From contig NC_084843.1 in assembly GCF_033115175.1 (NCBI RefSeq), forward strand, positions 58,134,474 to 58,198,473: DNA of 64,000 bases, in the 5' to 3' direction. Origin of the DNA: Lepus europaeus (Eukaryota; Chordata; Mammalia; Lagomorpha; Leporidae). Below are positions 41,731 to 53,086 of the stretch, one piece after another. Position 1 is the first letter of the stretch; each line of letters begins with the position of its first letter. The position numbers and the translations under genes were made by a program. The notes beneath the pieces are model-generated. The model was not told the origin of the DNA, made no database searches, and saw only the letters and a list, made by a program, of their open reading frames with translations.

Positions 41731-42045
41731 AGGGGCTGACGTCATGGAGCAGCAGGTTAAGCCACAACCTGGAACAACTGCACCCCCTTATGAGAATTCC
41801 AGTTCCAGTCCTGGCTACTCCACTTCCAATCCAGCTTCCTGCTAATGTACCTAGAAAGAAGCAAATGACAGTCCAAGTGCTTGGGACCCTGCCACTCATG
41901 TGGGAGATCAGGATAGAGTTCCTGGCTCCTGGCTTCAGCCTGGCCAAGCAATAACTATGTAGGCATTTGGGATGTGAACTAGCAGATGGAAGATCTCTCT
42001 GTGTCTTTCCTTGTCACTCTGAATTTCAAATAAATAAATGTTCTT
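41731..42045 (+). repeat. CSINE, older type
   Basis: 'aggggctgacgtcatggagc' to 'aatttcaaataaataaatgt', directly behind the preceding copy. Confidence 0.87.
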
Positions 42046-42101
42046 TTTTTAAAAAAGATTTATTTATTTATTTGAAAGTCAGAGTTACACAGAGAGAGGA
42101 G

Positions 42102-42151
<50 letters not shown>

Positions 42152-42406
42152 CTTCCATCAATGGTTCACTCCCCAAACGGCCGCAACGGCCAGAGCTGCA
42201 CTGATCCGAAGCCAGGAGCCAGGAGCTTCTTCTGGGTCTCCCACCTGGGTGCAGGGGCCCAAGGACTTGGGCCATCTTCTACTGCTTTCCCGGGCCATAG
42301 TAGAGAGCTGGACAGGAAGTGGAGCAGCTGGGTCTTGAACCGGCGCCCATATGGGATGCTGTCCTTTCAGGCCAGGGTATTAACCTGGTGCCACAGCGCC
42401 AGCCCC
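42046..42406 (-). repeat. CSINE, older type, intact TSD
   Basis: T-run, (GA)n 42108-42148, head complement 'gtgccacagcgccagcccc'. Perfect 15-base repeat TAAATAAATGTTCTT at 42031-42045 and 42407-42421, i.e. inserted in the tail of the preceding copy. Confidence 0.95.
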
Positions 42407-42496
42407 TAAATAAATGTTCTTAAAAAAAAAAAAAAAAAGTACAGAGGAATCAATGTGCATTTTGATTAAATTTTATCTTAGACCTTAGCAATTTTC

Positions 42497-42854
42497 TTTT
42501 TTTTTTCAAATGCCTTTTTTTAAATTTTTTATTTTTTTGACAGGCAGAGTTAGACAATGAGTCAGAGAGAGACAGAGAGAAAGGTCTTCCTTTACTGTTG
42601 GTTCACCCCCAAATGGCTGCTACAGCCGGTGCTGTGCCAATCTGAAGCCAGGAGCCAGGTGCTTCCTCCTGGTCTCCCATGAGGGTGCAGGGGCCCAAGC
42701 ACTTGGGCCATCCTCCACTGCACTCCCGGGCCACAGCAGAGAGCTGGACTGGAAGAGGAGCAACGGGAAAGACTCCAGCTCCCCAACCGGGACTAGAACT
42801 CTGGGTGCCAGCGCCGCAGGCAGAGAATTAGCCTAGTGAGCCATGGCGCCGGCC
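42497..42854 (-). repeat. CSINE, young type, intact TSD
   Basis: T-rich tail, 'ttgacaggcagagttagaca', head complement 'gagccatggcgccggcc'. Direct repeat AGCAATTTTC at 42487-42496 and 42855-42864. Confidence 0.95.
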
Positions 42855-42864
42855 AGCAATTTTC

Positions 42865-43325
42865 AAGTCTTCTTTTATGTACTCTGTTTTAGACCACAGA
42901 CCATTAACTTGAGTTTATATTTACAAGGAATGAGTGTGAATTTCAAAAATTTAGGAGTCACATATAATGTGCCCAGTATATATCATTGCTCCAGTAAAAT
43001 TTATCTGTAGATAAAATTTTAGGTATTGTATATGTTACACAATTTTGCATAAAACAAGACATCTTAATTTTCTTTTCTATATGCATAAAATATGACATTG
43101 TAATATATCAGGCAAAATGCTGTATGGATTCTGGCAGGACACACAAAGATCAGTCAGCATTTATGATCTCTGGAGTGTGGGATAGATCAAAGATGAGGAA
43201 TTCTATCTTTGACTTGTCATTGTGCACTTTCTACATAGTTCAATTTTTAAAAACCATATTATGATTATATTTTTGACTGTAAGTAATTAGATACTAAAGA
43301 ATGCCATGAAATAAACATAATTTCT
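42865..43325. other. Unassigned intergenic sequence
   Basis: A/T-rich unique sequence; no repeat, exon or RNA gene recognised. Confidence 0.45.
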
Positions 43326-43646
43326 TCTATTTATCTTTATTTATTTATTTTCATTATATCTGAAAGGCAGAGAGACAGAACGAGAGACAGAGATCTTCTA
43401 CCCAGTGGATCACACCCCAGATGTCCACAGTAGCTAGGGTTGGGCAGATCAAAGCCATGAGCAATGAACTTGACCCCTGTGGATGGCAGGGACTCAGTAC
43501 CTGAGCCATCATCTGCTACCTCCCAGGCTGCACACTAGCAGGAAGCTGGCTGCAATGCAGAGGAGCCTGGACTTGAACCAGGCACTGCAATGTGGGTTGT
43601 GGAAGTCCCAAGCAGTGAGTTAACCTCTGCACCCAATGCCTGCTCC
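43326..43646 (-). repeat. CSINE, old and diverged
   Basis: 'tttatctttatttatttatt' to 'gcacccaatgcctgctcc'. Confidence 0.83.
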
Positions 43647-43803
43647 AAGTCGACTATCTTTACTCTAGAAATAATATATAATATTCTTAAATAAGGAAGT
43701 TAGAGTTTCATGGCTAATGTGCACAGGTACTTGGGGAATGTTAGTAAACAGAGATGTTTCATCAGGAAAGCAGGGAGATTTCTATTTGATTTTGGTAATC
43801 AGA

Positions 43804-43810
<7 letters not shown>

Positions 43811-43840
<30 letters not shown>

Positions 43841-43850
43841 AGAAAACTGA
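43811..43850 (+). repeat. Poly(A) run of 27 followed by GAAA units
   Basis: No SINE body precedes it, so its origin is unclear. Confidence 0.8.
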
Positions 43851-43919
43851 CATTCTCTGGTCAAGTCTTTTTCTACAGCATATCAAATCCATGCATCAAC
43901 TATTAACTTCCTGCCAATA

Positions 43920-44145
43920 CAGTGTGGGGTAAAAGAACAGGAACATGGAATGTCTGCTTCGCTCCTTACTAGGTGAGTGACTGTAAGGATTTACTATCTG
44001 ATCTTTAGTTTATAACCAGTGCAATGTGGGTGGCTCTTCCTCCAAGCTATAGTGTGAACATCAAATACAATATTTTAGGCATAGGCCTCACCACAGCACT
44101 TAATGCCTAGTAAGTGATGCATATTCCTTTCTTTTCCTTAATATG
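43920..44145 (-). repeat. MIR
   Basis: 'tgcttcgctccttactaggt', 'gtgagtgactgtaaggattt', 'atctttagtttataaccagt' and 'gcacttaatgcctagtaagt' are MIR landmarks in reverse-complement order. Confidence 0.7.
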
Positions 44146-44251
44146 TGCACCACTAGGCCTTCAGAACAAAGCACTTTTAGTCAATAAATACTGGTTACCT
44201 ATAGTGTGCTAGACATTATATTAGGTGGTTGAGATATAAAAATGAGTAATA

Positions 44252-44575
44252 TTGGGCCAGGATTGTGGCACAGTGGGTTGAGCCCCTGCCTGCAGTACAG
44301 GCATCCTATAAGAGAACCAGTTCTACTCCCAGCTGCTTGGCTTCCGATCCAGCTCCTTGCTAATGTGCTGGGGAAAGCAGAGGAGGATGGCTCAAATACT
44401 TGGGCCCCTACAACTCACCTGGGAAACCTGATGGAGTTCCTAGCTCCTGCCTTTGGTCAGAACTAGCCCCAAATATTGTGGCCATTCAGGACGTGAACTA
44501 GTGTATGGAATATATCTTTGTCTCTCCCTCTCTGTCACTTTGCATTTCAAATGAATAAAATAAATCTTTTAAAAA
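44252..44575 (+). repeat. CSINE, older type
   Basis: 'ttgggccaggattgtggcac' to 'tgcatttcaaatgaataaaa'. First of three plus-strand copies in a row. Confidence 0.88.
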
Positions 44576-44582
44576 ATATGTT

Positions 44583-44909
44583 TTGGGGCAGTACTGTGGC
44601 ATAGCAGGTTAAGCTGCCTTCTGCAATGCCGGCATCCCATAGGGTTGCCAGTTCTGAACCAGCTCCACTTCTGATCAGCTCCATGCTAATGTGGCTCAGA
44701 GGGCAGTGGAAGATGTCTCAAGTGCTTGGGCCCCTGCACCCACATGGAAGACCTGAATGAAGCTCCTGACTTCTGGTTTCAGCCCGACCCAGCCCTGGTT
44801 TCTGTGGCCATTTGGGTAGTGAATCAGAGGACTGAAGATCTTTCTCCTCTCTCTCTTTCTCTGTCTCCTCCTCTCTTGCTATAACTCTTTCAAATAAATA
44901 AATAAATCT
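44583..44909 (+). repeat. CSINE, older type
   Basis: 'tggggcagtactgtggcata' to 'actctttcaaataaataaat'. Confidence 0.9.
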
Positions 44910-44910
44910 T

Positions 44911-45221
44911 GGGGACTGGTGCTGTGGCACAGTAGGTTAATCTTCCACCTGTGGCACTGGCATCCCTTATGGGCGCCGACTCTAGTCCCGGCTGCTTCTC
45001 TTTCAGTCCAGCTCTCTGCTATGGCCTGGGAAAGCAGCAGAAGATGGCCCAAGCACTTGGGCACCTACACCTGCCTGGAAGACCTGGAAGAAGCTCCTGG
45101 CTCTTGGCTTCAGATGGGCCCAACTCTGGCTGTTTTGGCTATTTGGGGAGTGAATCAGCAGATGGAAGACTTTTCTGTCCCTGTCACTGTCTGTAACTCT
45201 ACCTTTCAAATAAATAAATAA
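44911..45221 (+). repeat. CSINE, older type
   Basis: 'ggggactggtgctgtggcac' to 'ctacctttcaaataaataaa'. Confidence 0.92.
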
Positions 45222-45562
45222 TTTTTTTTTGACAGGCAGAATTAGACAGTGAAAGAGAGAGACAGAGACAAAGGTGTTCCTTTTTCCGTTGGTTCACCCC
45301 CTAAGTGGCTGCTATGGCTGGTGCATTGCGGCCAACCCACTGCGCCGATCCTAAGCCAGGAACCAGGTGCTTCCTCCTGGTCTCCCATGCAGGTGCAGGG
45401 CCCAAGGACCTGGGCCATCCTCCAGTGCCCTCCCGGGCCACAGCAGAGAGCTGGACTGGAAGAGGAGCAACTGGGACAGAATCCGATGCCCTGACCGGGA
45501 CTAGAACTCGGGGTGCCAGCGCTGCAGGCGGAGGATTAGCCTAGTGAGCCGTGGAGCCAGCC
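45222..45562 (-). repeat. CSINE, young type
   Basis: 'ttgacaggcagaattagaca' to 'gccgtggagccagcc', inserted in the preceding tail; AAATAAATAAA on both sides. Confidence 0.92.
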
Positions 45563-45612
45563 AAATAAATAAAATCTTAAAAATAAATAAATAAATATTT
45601 TAATAAATTATT

Positions 45613-45855
45613 ATGCCTTGCGGCACCGGCACACCAGGTTCGAGTCCCGGTTGGGGCGCCGGACTCTATCCCGGTTGCCCCTCTTCCAGGCCAGCTCTCT
45701 GCTATGGCCCGGGAAGGCAGTGGAGGATGGCCCAGGTCCTTGGGCCCTGCACCCGCATGGGAGACCAGGAGAGGCACCTGGCTCCTGGCTTCAGATCAGC
45801 GAGATGCGCCGGCCGCAGCAGCCATTGGAGGGTGAACCAAAGGCAAAAAGGAAGA

Positions 45856-45887
<32 letters not shown>

Positions 45888-45938
45888 ACTATCCACTCTG
45901 CCTGTCAAAAAAAAAAAAAGAAAAGAAAAGAAATGCTT
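45613..45938 (+). repeat. CSINE, young type, 5' truncated by about 33 bases
   Basis: Starts at 'tgccttgcggcaccggcaca', so the A-box region is missing while the B box remains. No clear flanking direct repeat. Confidence 0.93.
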
Positions 45939-46149
45939 TAAAAAATGAGCAACATAAAATTCCTACAAGGATGTTTATAACAGAGCAAGCAGCTGCAAAT
46001 GATAAGTACAGATTGTCAGTTATCTGTGCTAAATTACCGTGTACCTGGAGTACAGAAAGGTATAAAGTGGGAACAGATCAGTTTTATGGGAGGGACAGGG
46101 AGATTAGGAAAAGATAGAGACTTCACTTGAGGCTTATTTTTACTTCTAA

Positions 46150-46471
46150 TTTATTTTTTTATTTTACTTGAAAAGCAGAGTTACAGAGAGAGGAGGAAGG
46201 ACAGAGGAATTTTTTATCTGTTCGTTCATGCCCCAGATGGCCACAACAGCCAGGGCTGGGCCAGGCCAAAACCAGAAGCCAGAAGCTTCATCCAAGTCTC
46301 ACACATGCATTCAGGGGGCCCAAGCACTTGGGCCATCTGCTGCTGCTTTCCCAGGCCCATTAGCAAGGGACCATATCAAGAGTGGAGCATCTGGGACTTG
46401 AACCAGAACCCATATAGGATGCTGGCATTGCAGGCAGCAGCTTAACCTGTTGCTCCATAGCACCAGTCTCT
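46150..46471 (-). repeat. CSINE, older type
   Basis: 'tttttattttacttgaaaag' to 'gctccatagcaccagtctc'. Confidence 0.88.
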
Positions 46472-46485
46472 CAAATAAACTTTTT

Positions 46486-46816
46486 TTTTTAAAGATTTAT
46501 TTATTTATTTGAAAGAGTTACACAGAGAGAGGAGAGGCAAAGAGAGATGGAGAGAGAGGTCTTCCATCAGCTGCTTCACTCCCCAATGGCCACAATGGCC
46601 GGAGCTGGGCCAATCCAAAGCCAGGAGCCAAGAGATTCTTCCGAATCTCCCACATGGGTGCAGGGGTCCAAGGACTTGGGCCATCTTCCACTGCCTTTCC
46701 AGGCCATAGCAGAGAGCTGGATCAGAAGTGGAGCAGCCGAGACTCAAACCGGCACTTGCATGGGATGCCGGCACTGCAAGTGGCAGCCTTATCCACTATG
46801 CCACAGGGCTGGCCCC
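46486..46816 (-). repeat. CSINE, older type, intact TSD
   Basis: 'aaagatttatttatttattt' to 'gccacagggctggcccc'. Perfect 15-base repeat TCAAATAAACTTTTT at 46471-46485 and 46817-46831. Confidence 0.95.
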
Positions 46817-46847
46817 TCAAATAAACTTTTTAAAATTATTTTTAATT

Positions 46848-47180
46848 TACCAGCACTGTGGAATAGTGGGTAAAGCCCCTACCTGTAGTGCCGGCATCCC
46901 ATATTGGTGCCAGTTAGAGTCCTGGCTGCTCCACTTCCAATCCAGCTCTCTGCTATGGCCTGGGAAAGCAGCAGAAGATGTCCCAAGTCCTTGGGCCATT
47001 GATTCCATGTGGGAGAACTGGAATAAGCTCCTGGCTCTTGGCTTCGGCCTGGCCCAGCCCTGGCTACTGTGGTCATTTTGGGAGTGAGCCAATGGATGGA
47101 AGATCTCTGTGTCTCTGTCACTCTCTCTGTAACTCTGCCTTTCAAATAAATAAATCTTAAAAAACAAAACAAAACAAAAA
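46848..47180 (+). repeat. CSINE, older type
   Basis: 'accagcactgtggaatagtg' to 'ctttcaaataaataaatctt' and (AAAAC)n. Confidence 0.9.
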
Positions 47181-47184
47181 AACC

Positions 47185-47295
47185 TTGGTTCCGACCCTCA
47201 GAGAGGTTACGTTCTAGTGGGAGAGACAGATCTTCAGCAGATAATTGCAGAAACTAATGTAAAATTTAAATTAGATTAAATGCTTCTGAAAAAAG
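47185..47295 (+). repeat. Ancient mammalian interspersed repeat fragment
   Basis: 'ctcagagaggttacgttcta' plus 'gtgggagagacag' is a phrase widely repeated in mammalian genomes; family not assigned. Confidence 0.4.
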
Positions 47296-47303
47296 GCTAG
47301 TGT

Positions 47304-47500
47304 GGTATGGACATTGTGGCATAGTGGGTAAAGCCACCGTCCAAATGGGAGAACCGGAGGACATTCCTGGCTCCTGGCTTTGAATGGGCCCAGCTCTGGC
47401 CGTTGCAGCCATCAGGGGAGTGAACTAGCAAATGGAAGATCTCTCTGTCTCTGCCTCTCTGTAATTCTGCCTTTCAAATAAATAAATAATTTTTTTAAAA
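47304..47500 (+). repeat. CSINE, older type, large internal deletion
   Basis: The head ('ggtatggacattgtggcata') is joined directly to the middle ('caaatgggagaaccggagg'); about 110 bases with the B box are gone. Confidence 0.9.
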
Positions 47501-47539
47501 AGGAAGTAGAGGCTAGAGCATGATGAAATAGTCCCTGGA

Positions 47540-47842
47540 AACAGGGACTGGCATTATAGCACAGTTGGGTTAGTTGCTACTTGGAACACCTGTATCCCTT
47601 ATCAAAAACTGTTGGCTCCTCTGCTTCCAACCCAAATTCCTGCTAATGCACCTGGAGGCAGCACATGATAGCCCAACTACTTGGGTCTCTACCATCCAAA
47701 GAGGTGACAGATGGGGCTCCTGGATTCTGGCTTCAGCCTGGGCTGTTGTAGGCATTTGGGGAGTGGACCAGTGGATGGAGGATCAATCTCTGCCTCGCCT
47801 TCTCTCTGTTTCTCTGCCCTTCAAATAAATATTTTTTAAAAA
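47540..47842 (+). repeat. CSINE, old
   Basis: 'cagggactggcattatagca' to 'ctgcccttcaaataaatatt'. Confidence 0.86.
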
Positions 47843-47852
47843 AGCAAAAGTT

Positions 47853-48195
47853 AAGGTGACAGAATTGCGACACAGTAGGTAAAGCTGCTGCCTGCAATGC
47901 TGGAATCCCATATGGGAGCTGGCTCAAGTTCTGGTTGTTCCACTTCTGTTTCAGCTCCCTGCTAAATGGCCTAGGAAAAGCAGTGGAAGATGGCCTGGGT
48001 GATTGGGCCCCTGCCACCCATGAGGGAGACCTGGAAGAAGCTCCTGGCTCCTGGCTTTGGCCTGGTCCAGCCCTGGGCCATTGTAGCCATCTGGGGAGTG
48101 AACCAGTAGATGGAAATTCTCTCTCTCTCTCTATCTCTCCCTCTCTCTATGTAACTGACTTTCAAATAAACAAATCTTAAAAAAATAAAAAACTA
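47853..48195 (+). repeat. CSINE, older type
   Basis: 'aggtgacagaattgcgacac' to 'ctgactttcaaataaacaaa'. Confidence 0.87.
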
Positions 48196-48585
48196 GGCTG
48201 GCGCCGTGGCTTAACAGGCTAATCCTCCGCCTTGCGGCACCGGCACACCGGGTTCGAGTCCCGGTTGGGGCGCCGGACTCTATCCCAGTTGCCCCTCTTC
48301 CAGGCCAGCTCTCTGCTATGGCCCGGGAGTGCAGTGGAGGATGGCCCAGGTCCTTGGGCCCTGCACCCCATGGGAGACCAGGAGAAGCACCTGGCTCCTG
48401 ACTTTGGATCAGCGAGATGCGCTGGCAGCAGCGGCCATTGGAGGGTGAACCAACGGCAAAAAGGAAGACCTTCCTCTCTGTCTCTCTGTCTCACTGTCCA
48501 CTCTGCCTGTCAAAATAAAAATAGATAAATAAATAAATAATAATAAAAATTTTTAAATATAAAAAAATTTAAAAAAAAAAAACTA
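48196..48585 (+). repeat. CSINE, young type
   Basis: 'ggctggcgccgtggcttaac' to 'ctctgcctgtcaaaataaaa' and a long A/T tail. Confidence 0.93.
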
Positions 48586-48663
48586 CCAACAACAGACATT
48601 TAAAAAGTCTGTGAGGCATTCAGATTGAGATAGTCATTCTGGATTTCAGAAACACTCCTATTT

Positions 48664-48864
48664 CCAGAGGTGGGGAAACTTTTCTGCCAATAGCCATTTG
48701 GATATTTATATCAGTCATGGTCCGTACAAAATGATCCCCTTAAAACTAGCCTGCTATAGATTTATTGAATTTTGAGTCCTGCCTGTGTTTGCCTTGTCAG
48801 GACCAGACCAAATGATTTCACAGGTCTAATACAACTTGCAGGCTGGAGTCCCTACCCCTGATTT
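48664..48864 (+). mobile_element. hAT-like non-autonomous DNA transposon
   Basis: 'cagaggtggggaaac' at the left and 'gtccctacccctg' at the right form imperfect inverted ends of the hAT kind (CAGGGGTGGGGAA). The interior ('gccatttggatatttatatc', 'agcctgctatagatttattg') also recurs in other mammals. About 200 bases; no transposase. Confidence 0.6.
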
Positions 48865-49102
48865 ACAGAGTAGAGTATAAATGTGTGAGGATGGCACTCA
48901 ATCAACAGTAGCAATTATTAGTCACACACCCCAGCAACAACACTGCAGGTTTTCTTTTAGTGTTTGTCTCCCAGAAGAGGAAAGCACCTTAAAAACATTA
49001 TCCAATTGTTTCTGCCAGTCAATATTTGATTTGTCAGAATATGTATGGGTAGTGCATTTGAGAACCTACTGGAAAATAAGATAAAAAAAAACAAAGTCTC
49101 AG
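48865..49102. other. Unassigned intergenic sequence
   Basis: Unique; nothing recognised. Confidence 0.4.
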
Positions 49103-49450
49103 GGCTGGCACTATGGCACAGCAGGTTAAAGCCCTGGCCTGAAGCACTGGCATCCCATATGGGCGCCAGTTCTAGTCCCAGCTGTTCCTCTTCCGATCCA
49201 GCTCTCTGCTATGGCCTGGGACAGTAGTGGAAGATAGCCCAAGTCCTTGGGCCTCTGAAGCCACATGGGAGATCTGGAAGAAGCGCCTGGCTTCTGGTTT
49301 CAGATTGGCGTAGCTCCGGCTGTTGCAGCCATCTGGGGAGTGAACCAGCAGATGGAAGAACTCTCTCTCTGTCTCTACCTCTCTCTGTAACTCTGTCTTT
49401 CAAATAAATAAAATAAATCTTAAAAAACAAAACAAAACAAAAAAAAACAT
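49103..49450 (+). repeat. CSINE, near-consensus
   Basis: 'agggctggcactatggcaca' to (AAAAC)n. 'aaagtctc' at 49094 and again at 49806 encloses this copy and the young one in its tail. Confidence 0.93.
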
Positions 49451-49801
49451 GGCCGGCGCCGCAGCTCAGTAGGCTAATCCTCCGCCTTGCGGCGCCGGCA
49501 CTCCGGGTTCTAGTCCCGGTCGGGGCACCGATCCTGTCCCGGTTGCCCCTCTTCCAGGCCAGCTCTCTGCTGTGGCCAGGGAGTGCAGTGGAGGATGGCC
49601 CAAGTGATTGGGCCCTGCACCCCATGGGAGACCAGGAGAAGCACCTGGCTCCTGCCATCGGATCAGCGCGGTGCGCCGGCCGCAGCACGCCTACCGTGGC
49701 GGCCATTGGAGGGTGAACCAACGGCAAAAAGGAAGACCTTTCTCTCTGTCTCTCTCTCTCACTGTCCACTCTGCCTGTCAAAAAAAAAAAAAAAAAAAAA
49801 A
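49451..49801 (+). repeat. CSINE, young type, in the tail of the previous copy
   Basis: 'ggccggcgccgcagctcagt' to poly(A); longer central variant with 'gcacgcctaccgtggcggcc'. Confidence 0.95.
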
Positions 49802-49845
49802 CAGAAAGTCTCGACATGGTTCAAGGTTTCCTAGAGGAACCGAGT

Positions 49846-50142
49846 AGCCACTTTATTTATTTATTGAGAGGTAGAGACAGACAATTCACTAATGGTTCAC
49901 TCCCCAAATGCCCACAAATTTCAGGACTGGGCCAGGCTGTAGCCAGGAGCCTGGCACTCAGTCTGGGTCTTCCATGTGGGTGGCAGAGTCCAAAGCCTTT
50001 GAGCCATCATCGGCTACCTCCCAGGGTGTGCTTCAGCAGAAATCTGGATTGGAAGTAGGCTGGGAGTCAAGCCCAGGTGTTCCGATCCAGAGCGTGGCAT
50101 CCCAAGTGGCACCTTCACCGCCAGGCCAAATGTCCACCCTTA
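49846..50142 (-). repeat. CSINE, old and diverged
   Basis: 'tttatttatttattgagagg' to 'accgccaggccaaatgtcca'. Confidence 0.82.
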
Positions 50143-50171
50143 TCAGGGTAATTTAAATAATAGAATTATAG

Positions 50172-50525
50172 GGGAGCCAGGGCTGTGGCATAGAGGATAA
50201 AGTCACTGCCTACAGTGCTCTCATCCCATATGGGCACCTGTTTGAGTCCTGGCTATTCTACTTCCGATCCAGCTCTCTGCTACATCTTGGGAAAGCAGCA
50301 GAAGATGGCCCAAATCCTTGGGGCCCTGTACCTGTGTGGGAGACCCAGAAGAAGCTCCTGGCTCTTGGCTTTGGATCAGCGCAGCTCCAGCCATTGCAGC
50401 CATTTGGGAGTAAAACCAGCAGATGGAAGATATTTCTCTCTCTTTCTTTGCCTCTCTGTAACTCTGCCTTCCAAGCAAATAAATAAATCTTAAAAAATAA
50501 AAACAAAATAACAACAACAAAAAAA
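50172..50525 (+). repeat. CSINE, older type
   Basis: 'ggggagccagggctgtggca' to (AAAT)n(AAC)n. Confidence 0.9.
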
Positions 50526-50529
50526 CTGA

Positions 50530-50857
50530 GGGGCTGGTGCTGTGGTATAGCGGGTAAAACCACTGCCTGCAGTGCCAGCGTCCCATATGGGTGCCTGTTT
50601 GAGTCCCAGCTGCTCAACTTCTGATCCAGCTCTCTGCTAGTGCACCTGGGAAAGCAGTGGAAGATGGCCCAAGTTTTGGGCCCCTGCACCCATGTAGAAG
50701 ACCCAGAAGAAGCGTCTGGCTCCTGGCTTTGGATCAGCCCAGTTCTGGTTGTTGTGGCCATTTGGGGAGTGAAGAAGTGAATGGAAGATCTCTCTGTTCC
50801 ACTCCCCACCCCCACCGTAACTCTGACTTCCAAATAAATAAATAAATAAATCTTTAT
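50530..50857 (+). repeat. CSINE, older type
   Basis: 'gaggggctggtgctgtggta' to 'aaataaataaataaataaat'. Confidence 0.92.
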
Positions 50858-50858
50858 A

Positions 50859-50878
50859 GTGTGTGTGTGTGTGTGTGT

Positions 50879-50921
<43 letters not shown>
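50859..50921. repeat. (GT)n(GA)n microsatellite
   Basis: About 10 GT units followed by about 20 GA units directly at a SINE tail. Confidence 0.95.
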
Positions 50922-50923
<2 letters not shown>

Positions 50924-51241
50924 ACAAGGAGAGAGGTGGAAATGCTGGAGAAGCAAGCTTATAGTTATGGTGCCCCTGATTCTGCCTGGATAATTGCGCA
51001 AGGCTTCACAGACTAGGAACTCTGAGAGCTAGGTTTGCAGGGGGAAGCATGGATTTGCCAGGTCAGAATAAGGGCAGTGTGAGGATGTGGGAAGGAGAGA
51101 TGGTCGGGTTGGCTGCGGACATCCTCGGCAGACCCACACACGTTCCAACCCAGGAGCCCCTCTATTCACAAAGGTAGTTAAGCTGTAAAGGAATTCTCAA
51201 GAAGGAGAAAGAAAATGTTCAGAAGAAACTCAATTCTGGAG
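50922..51241. other. Unassigned intergenic sequence
   Basis: Unique; nothing recognised. Confidence 0.45.
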
Positions 51242-51345
51242 CAAACCAGCAGATGGAAGACCTCTTTCTCTCTCTCTGCCTCTCCTTCTTTATGTAACTT
51301 TTTCAAGTAAAATAAATAAATCTTAAAAAAAAAAAATAAAGAAAG
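51242..51345 (+). repeat. CSINE 3' fragment
   Basis: 'ccagcagatggaagacctct' to poly(A); 5' two-thirds absent. Confidence 0.88.
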
Positions 51346-51970
51346 AATTCATGCATTGGTTTTTTTAAAGTGCTTACCGCCTGGAGGCCATGACATATGA
51401 CATAAAGTAGCAAAGTAGAGCGGGTCCCAGCAGGTCTCAGGTGAGAATAAGAGGAAAACGGACCAGGAGTTCAGCATGTGGCTTTGCAAGTTAGAGATAA
51501 CAGACTGGAATTACAGATGAATGTTTTCAGGGCTCAGACTTCGCTTTGGGAGTCTACTGCCTGGACCAGGAGTCCTGAGGCACTTGCAGTACCAAGGGGT
51601 TCCTGAAGAAAGGGGAGAGAAGATGCTGAAGGCAATTTGGCTGACACGGAAGGGAGACCCAGGTGGCCTGTAGATGTCCCAGAACTCCAGACAGAAGGCA
51701 TTTTTAGACAAAGGAAAATGAAGATGGGTTGTGAGTATAGCCCTAGGGGAGTATGTCTGTGGATTGCATAATAAATGGGCATTGCAGGAACAAGAAGCAT
51801 TAGCAATTGTCAGGGAGAGAAATAAGGCTGAAATTAGCAAGATCAAGCAAAGGAGCCATCTGGGCATGGTGAGCACAAAAGATCTATAGGCAGGAGAGAA
51901 GGAACAAGTGAAGAAGAGACTGAACCTGTTAGAAAGAGGGGCTTATTAATGGAACAAGAACTGCATAAAT
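51346..51970. other. Unassigned intergenic sequence, purine-rich
   Basis: Over 600 bases, G/A-rich on the plus strand, with old-repeat flavour ('gatgttttcagggctc') but no family I can name. Minus-strand frames of 90-121 codons lack support. Confidence 0.45.
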
Positions 51971-51982
51971 AAAGCAGTTTGG

Positions 51983-52254
51983 GTGTCAGTGTTGTGGTAT
52001 GGTGGGTTAAGCCATTGCCTGAGACACTGGTATCCTATATGGGTGCTGGTTCCAGTCTCTGCTGCTTTCACATCAGATCCAGTTCCCTGTTAATGTGCCT
52101 GGGAAAGCAGTGGAGGATGGCACAAGTCTTTGGGCCCCTGCACCCACAAGGGAAACCCTGATGAAGCCCTGGTCATCGTGACCATTTGGGAGTGAACCAG
52201 CAGATGGAATATTTCTCTTTCTCTCTTTCCCTCTGTCTTTCTGTAACTCTGTAA
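51983..52254 (+). repeat. CSINE, older type, interrupted, intact TSD
   Basis: 'gtgtcagtgttgtggtatgg' to 'ctgtaactctgtaaat', tail at 52550-52590. Perfect 12-base repeat AAAGCAGTTTGG at 51971-51982 and 52591-52602. Confidence 0.92.
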
Positions 52255-52549
52255 ATATTTATTTACTTGAGAGGCAGAGTTAGAGAGAGAAAGAGAGAGG
52301 TCGGTCTTCTATCTGCTGGTTCACTCCCCAAATGTCCACAATGGCCAGGGCTGTGCCAGACCAGAGCCAGGAGCCTCTTTTGGGTCTCCCACATGGGTGC
52401 AGGGGCCCAAGCATTTGGGCCGTCTTCTACTCCTTTGCCAGTCCATGAGCAGGGAGCTGGATCGGAAGTGGAGTAGCCGGGACTCAAGCTGGCACCTATA
52501 TAGGATGCCAGCACCACAGGCAGAGGCTTAACCTACTATGCCACAACAT
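52255..52549 (-). repeat. CSINE, older type, nested
   Basis: 'atatttatttacttgagagg' to 'tatgccacaacatgggttc', inserted just before the tail of the plus-strand copy. Confidence 0.9.
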
Positions 52550-52602
52550 GGGTTCAATAAATAAATCTTAAAAAATAATAAAAATTTTAAAAAGCAGTTT
52601 GG

Positions 52603-52690
52603 AGGGGCAGGACTCAACCCAGGTATTTCAAAATGGAATGCAAGCATCCTAAACAGCAGCTTAACTGCTATGCCACAATAATTATTTTTT
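52603..52690 (-). repeat. CSINE head fragment
   Basis: 'aggactcaacccaggtattt' to 'ctatgccacaataatt'. Confidence 0.8.
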
Positions 52691-53044
52691 TTATTTTTTT
52701 TTTATTTTTTTCTTTTTTTTGACAGGCAGAGTGGACAGTGAGAGAGAGACAGAGAGAAAGGTCTTCCTTTTGCCGTTGGTTCACCCTCCAATGGCCGCCG
52801 CGGTAGCGCGCTGCGGCCGGCGCACCGCGCTGTTCCGATGGCAGGAGCCAGGTGCTTCTCCTGGTCTCCCATGGGGTGCAGGGCCCAAACACTTGGGCCA
52901 TCCTCCACTGCACTCCCTGGCCACAGCAGAGAGCTGGCCTGGAAGAGGGGCAACCGGGACAGGATCGGTGCCCCGACCGGGACTAGAACCCAGTGTGCCG
53001 GCGCCGCAAGGCGGAGGATTAGCCTGTTGAGCCATGGCGCCGGC
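52691..53044 (-). repeat. CSINE, young type, nested, intact TSD
   Basis: T-rich tail, 'acaggcagagtggacagtg', head complement 'gccatggcgccggc'. Perfect 17-base repeat CACAATAATTATTTTTT at 52674-52690 and 53045-53061. Confidence 0.97.
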
Positions 53045-53086
53045 CACAATAATTATTTTTTATATAGTTTCTGATTTGGATTCTGG

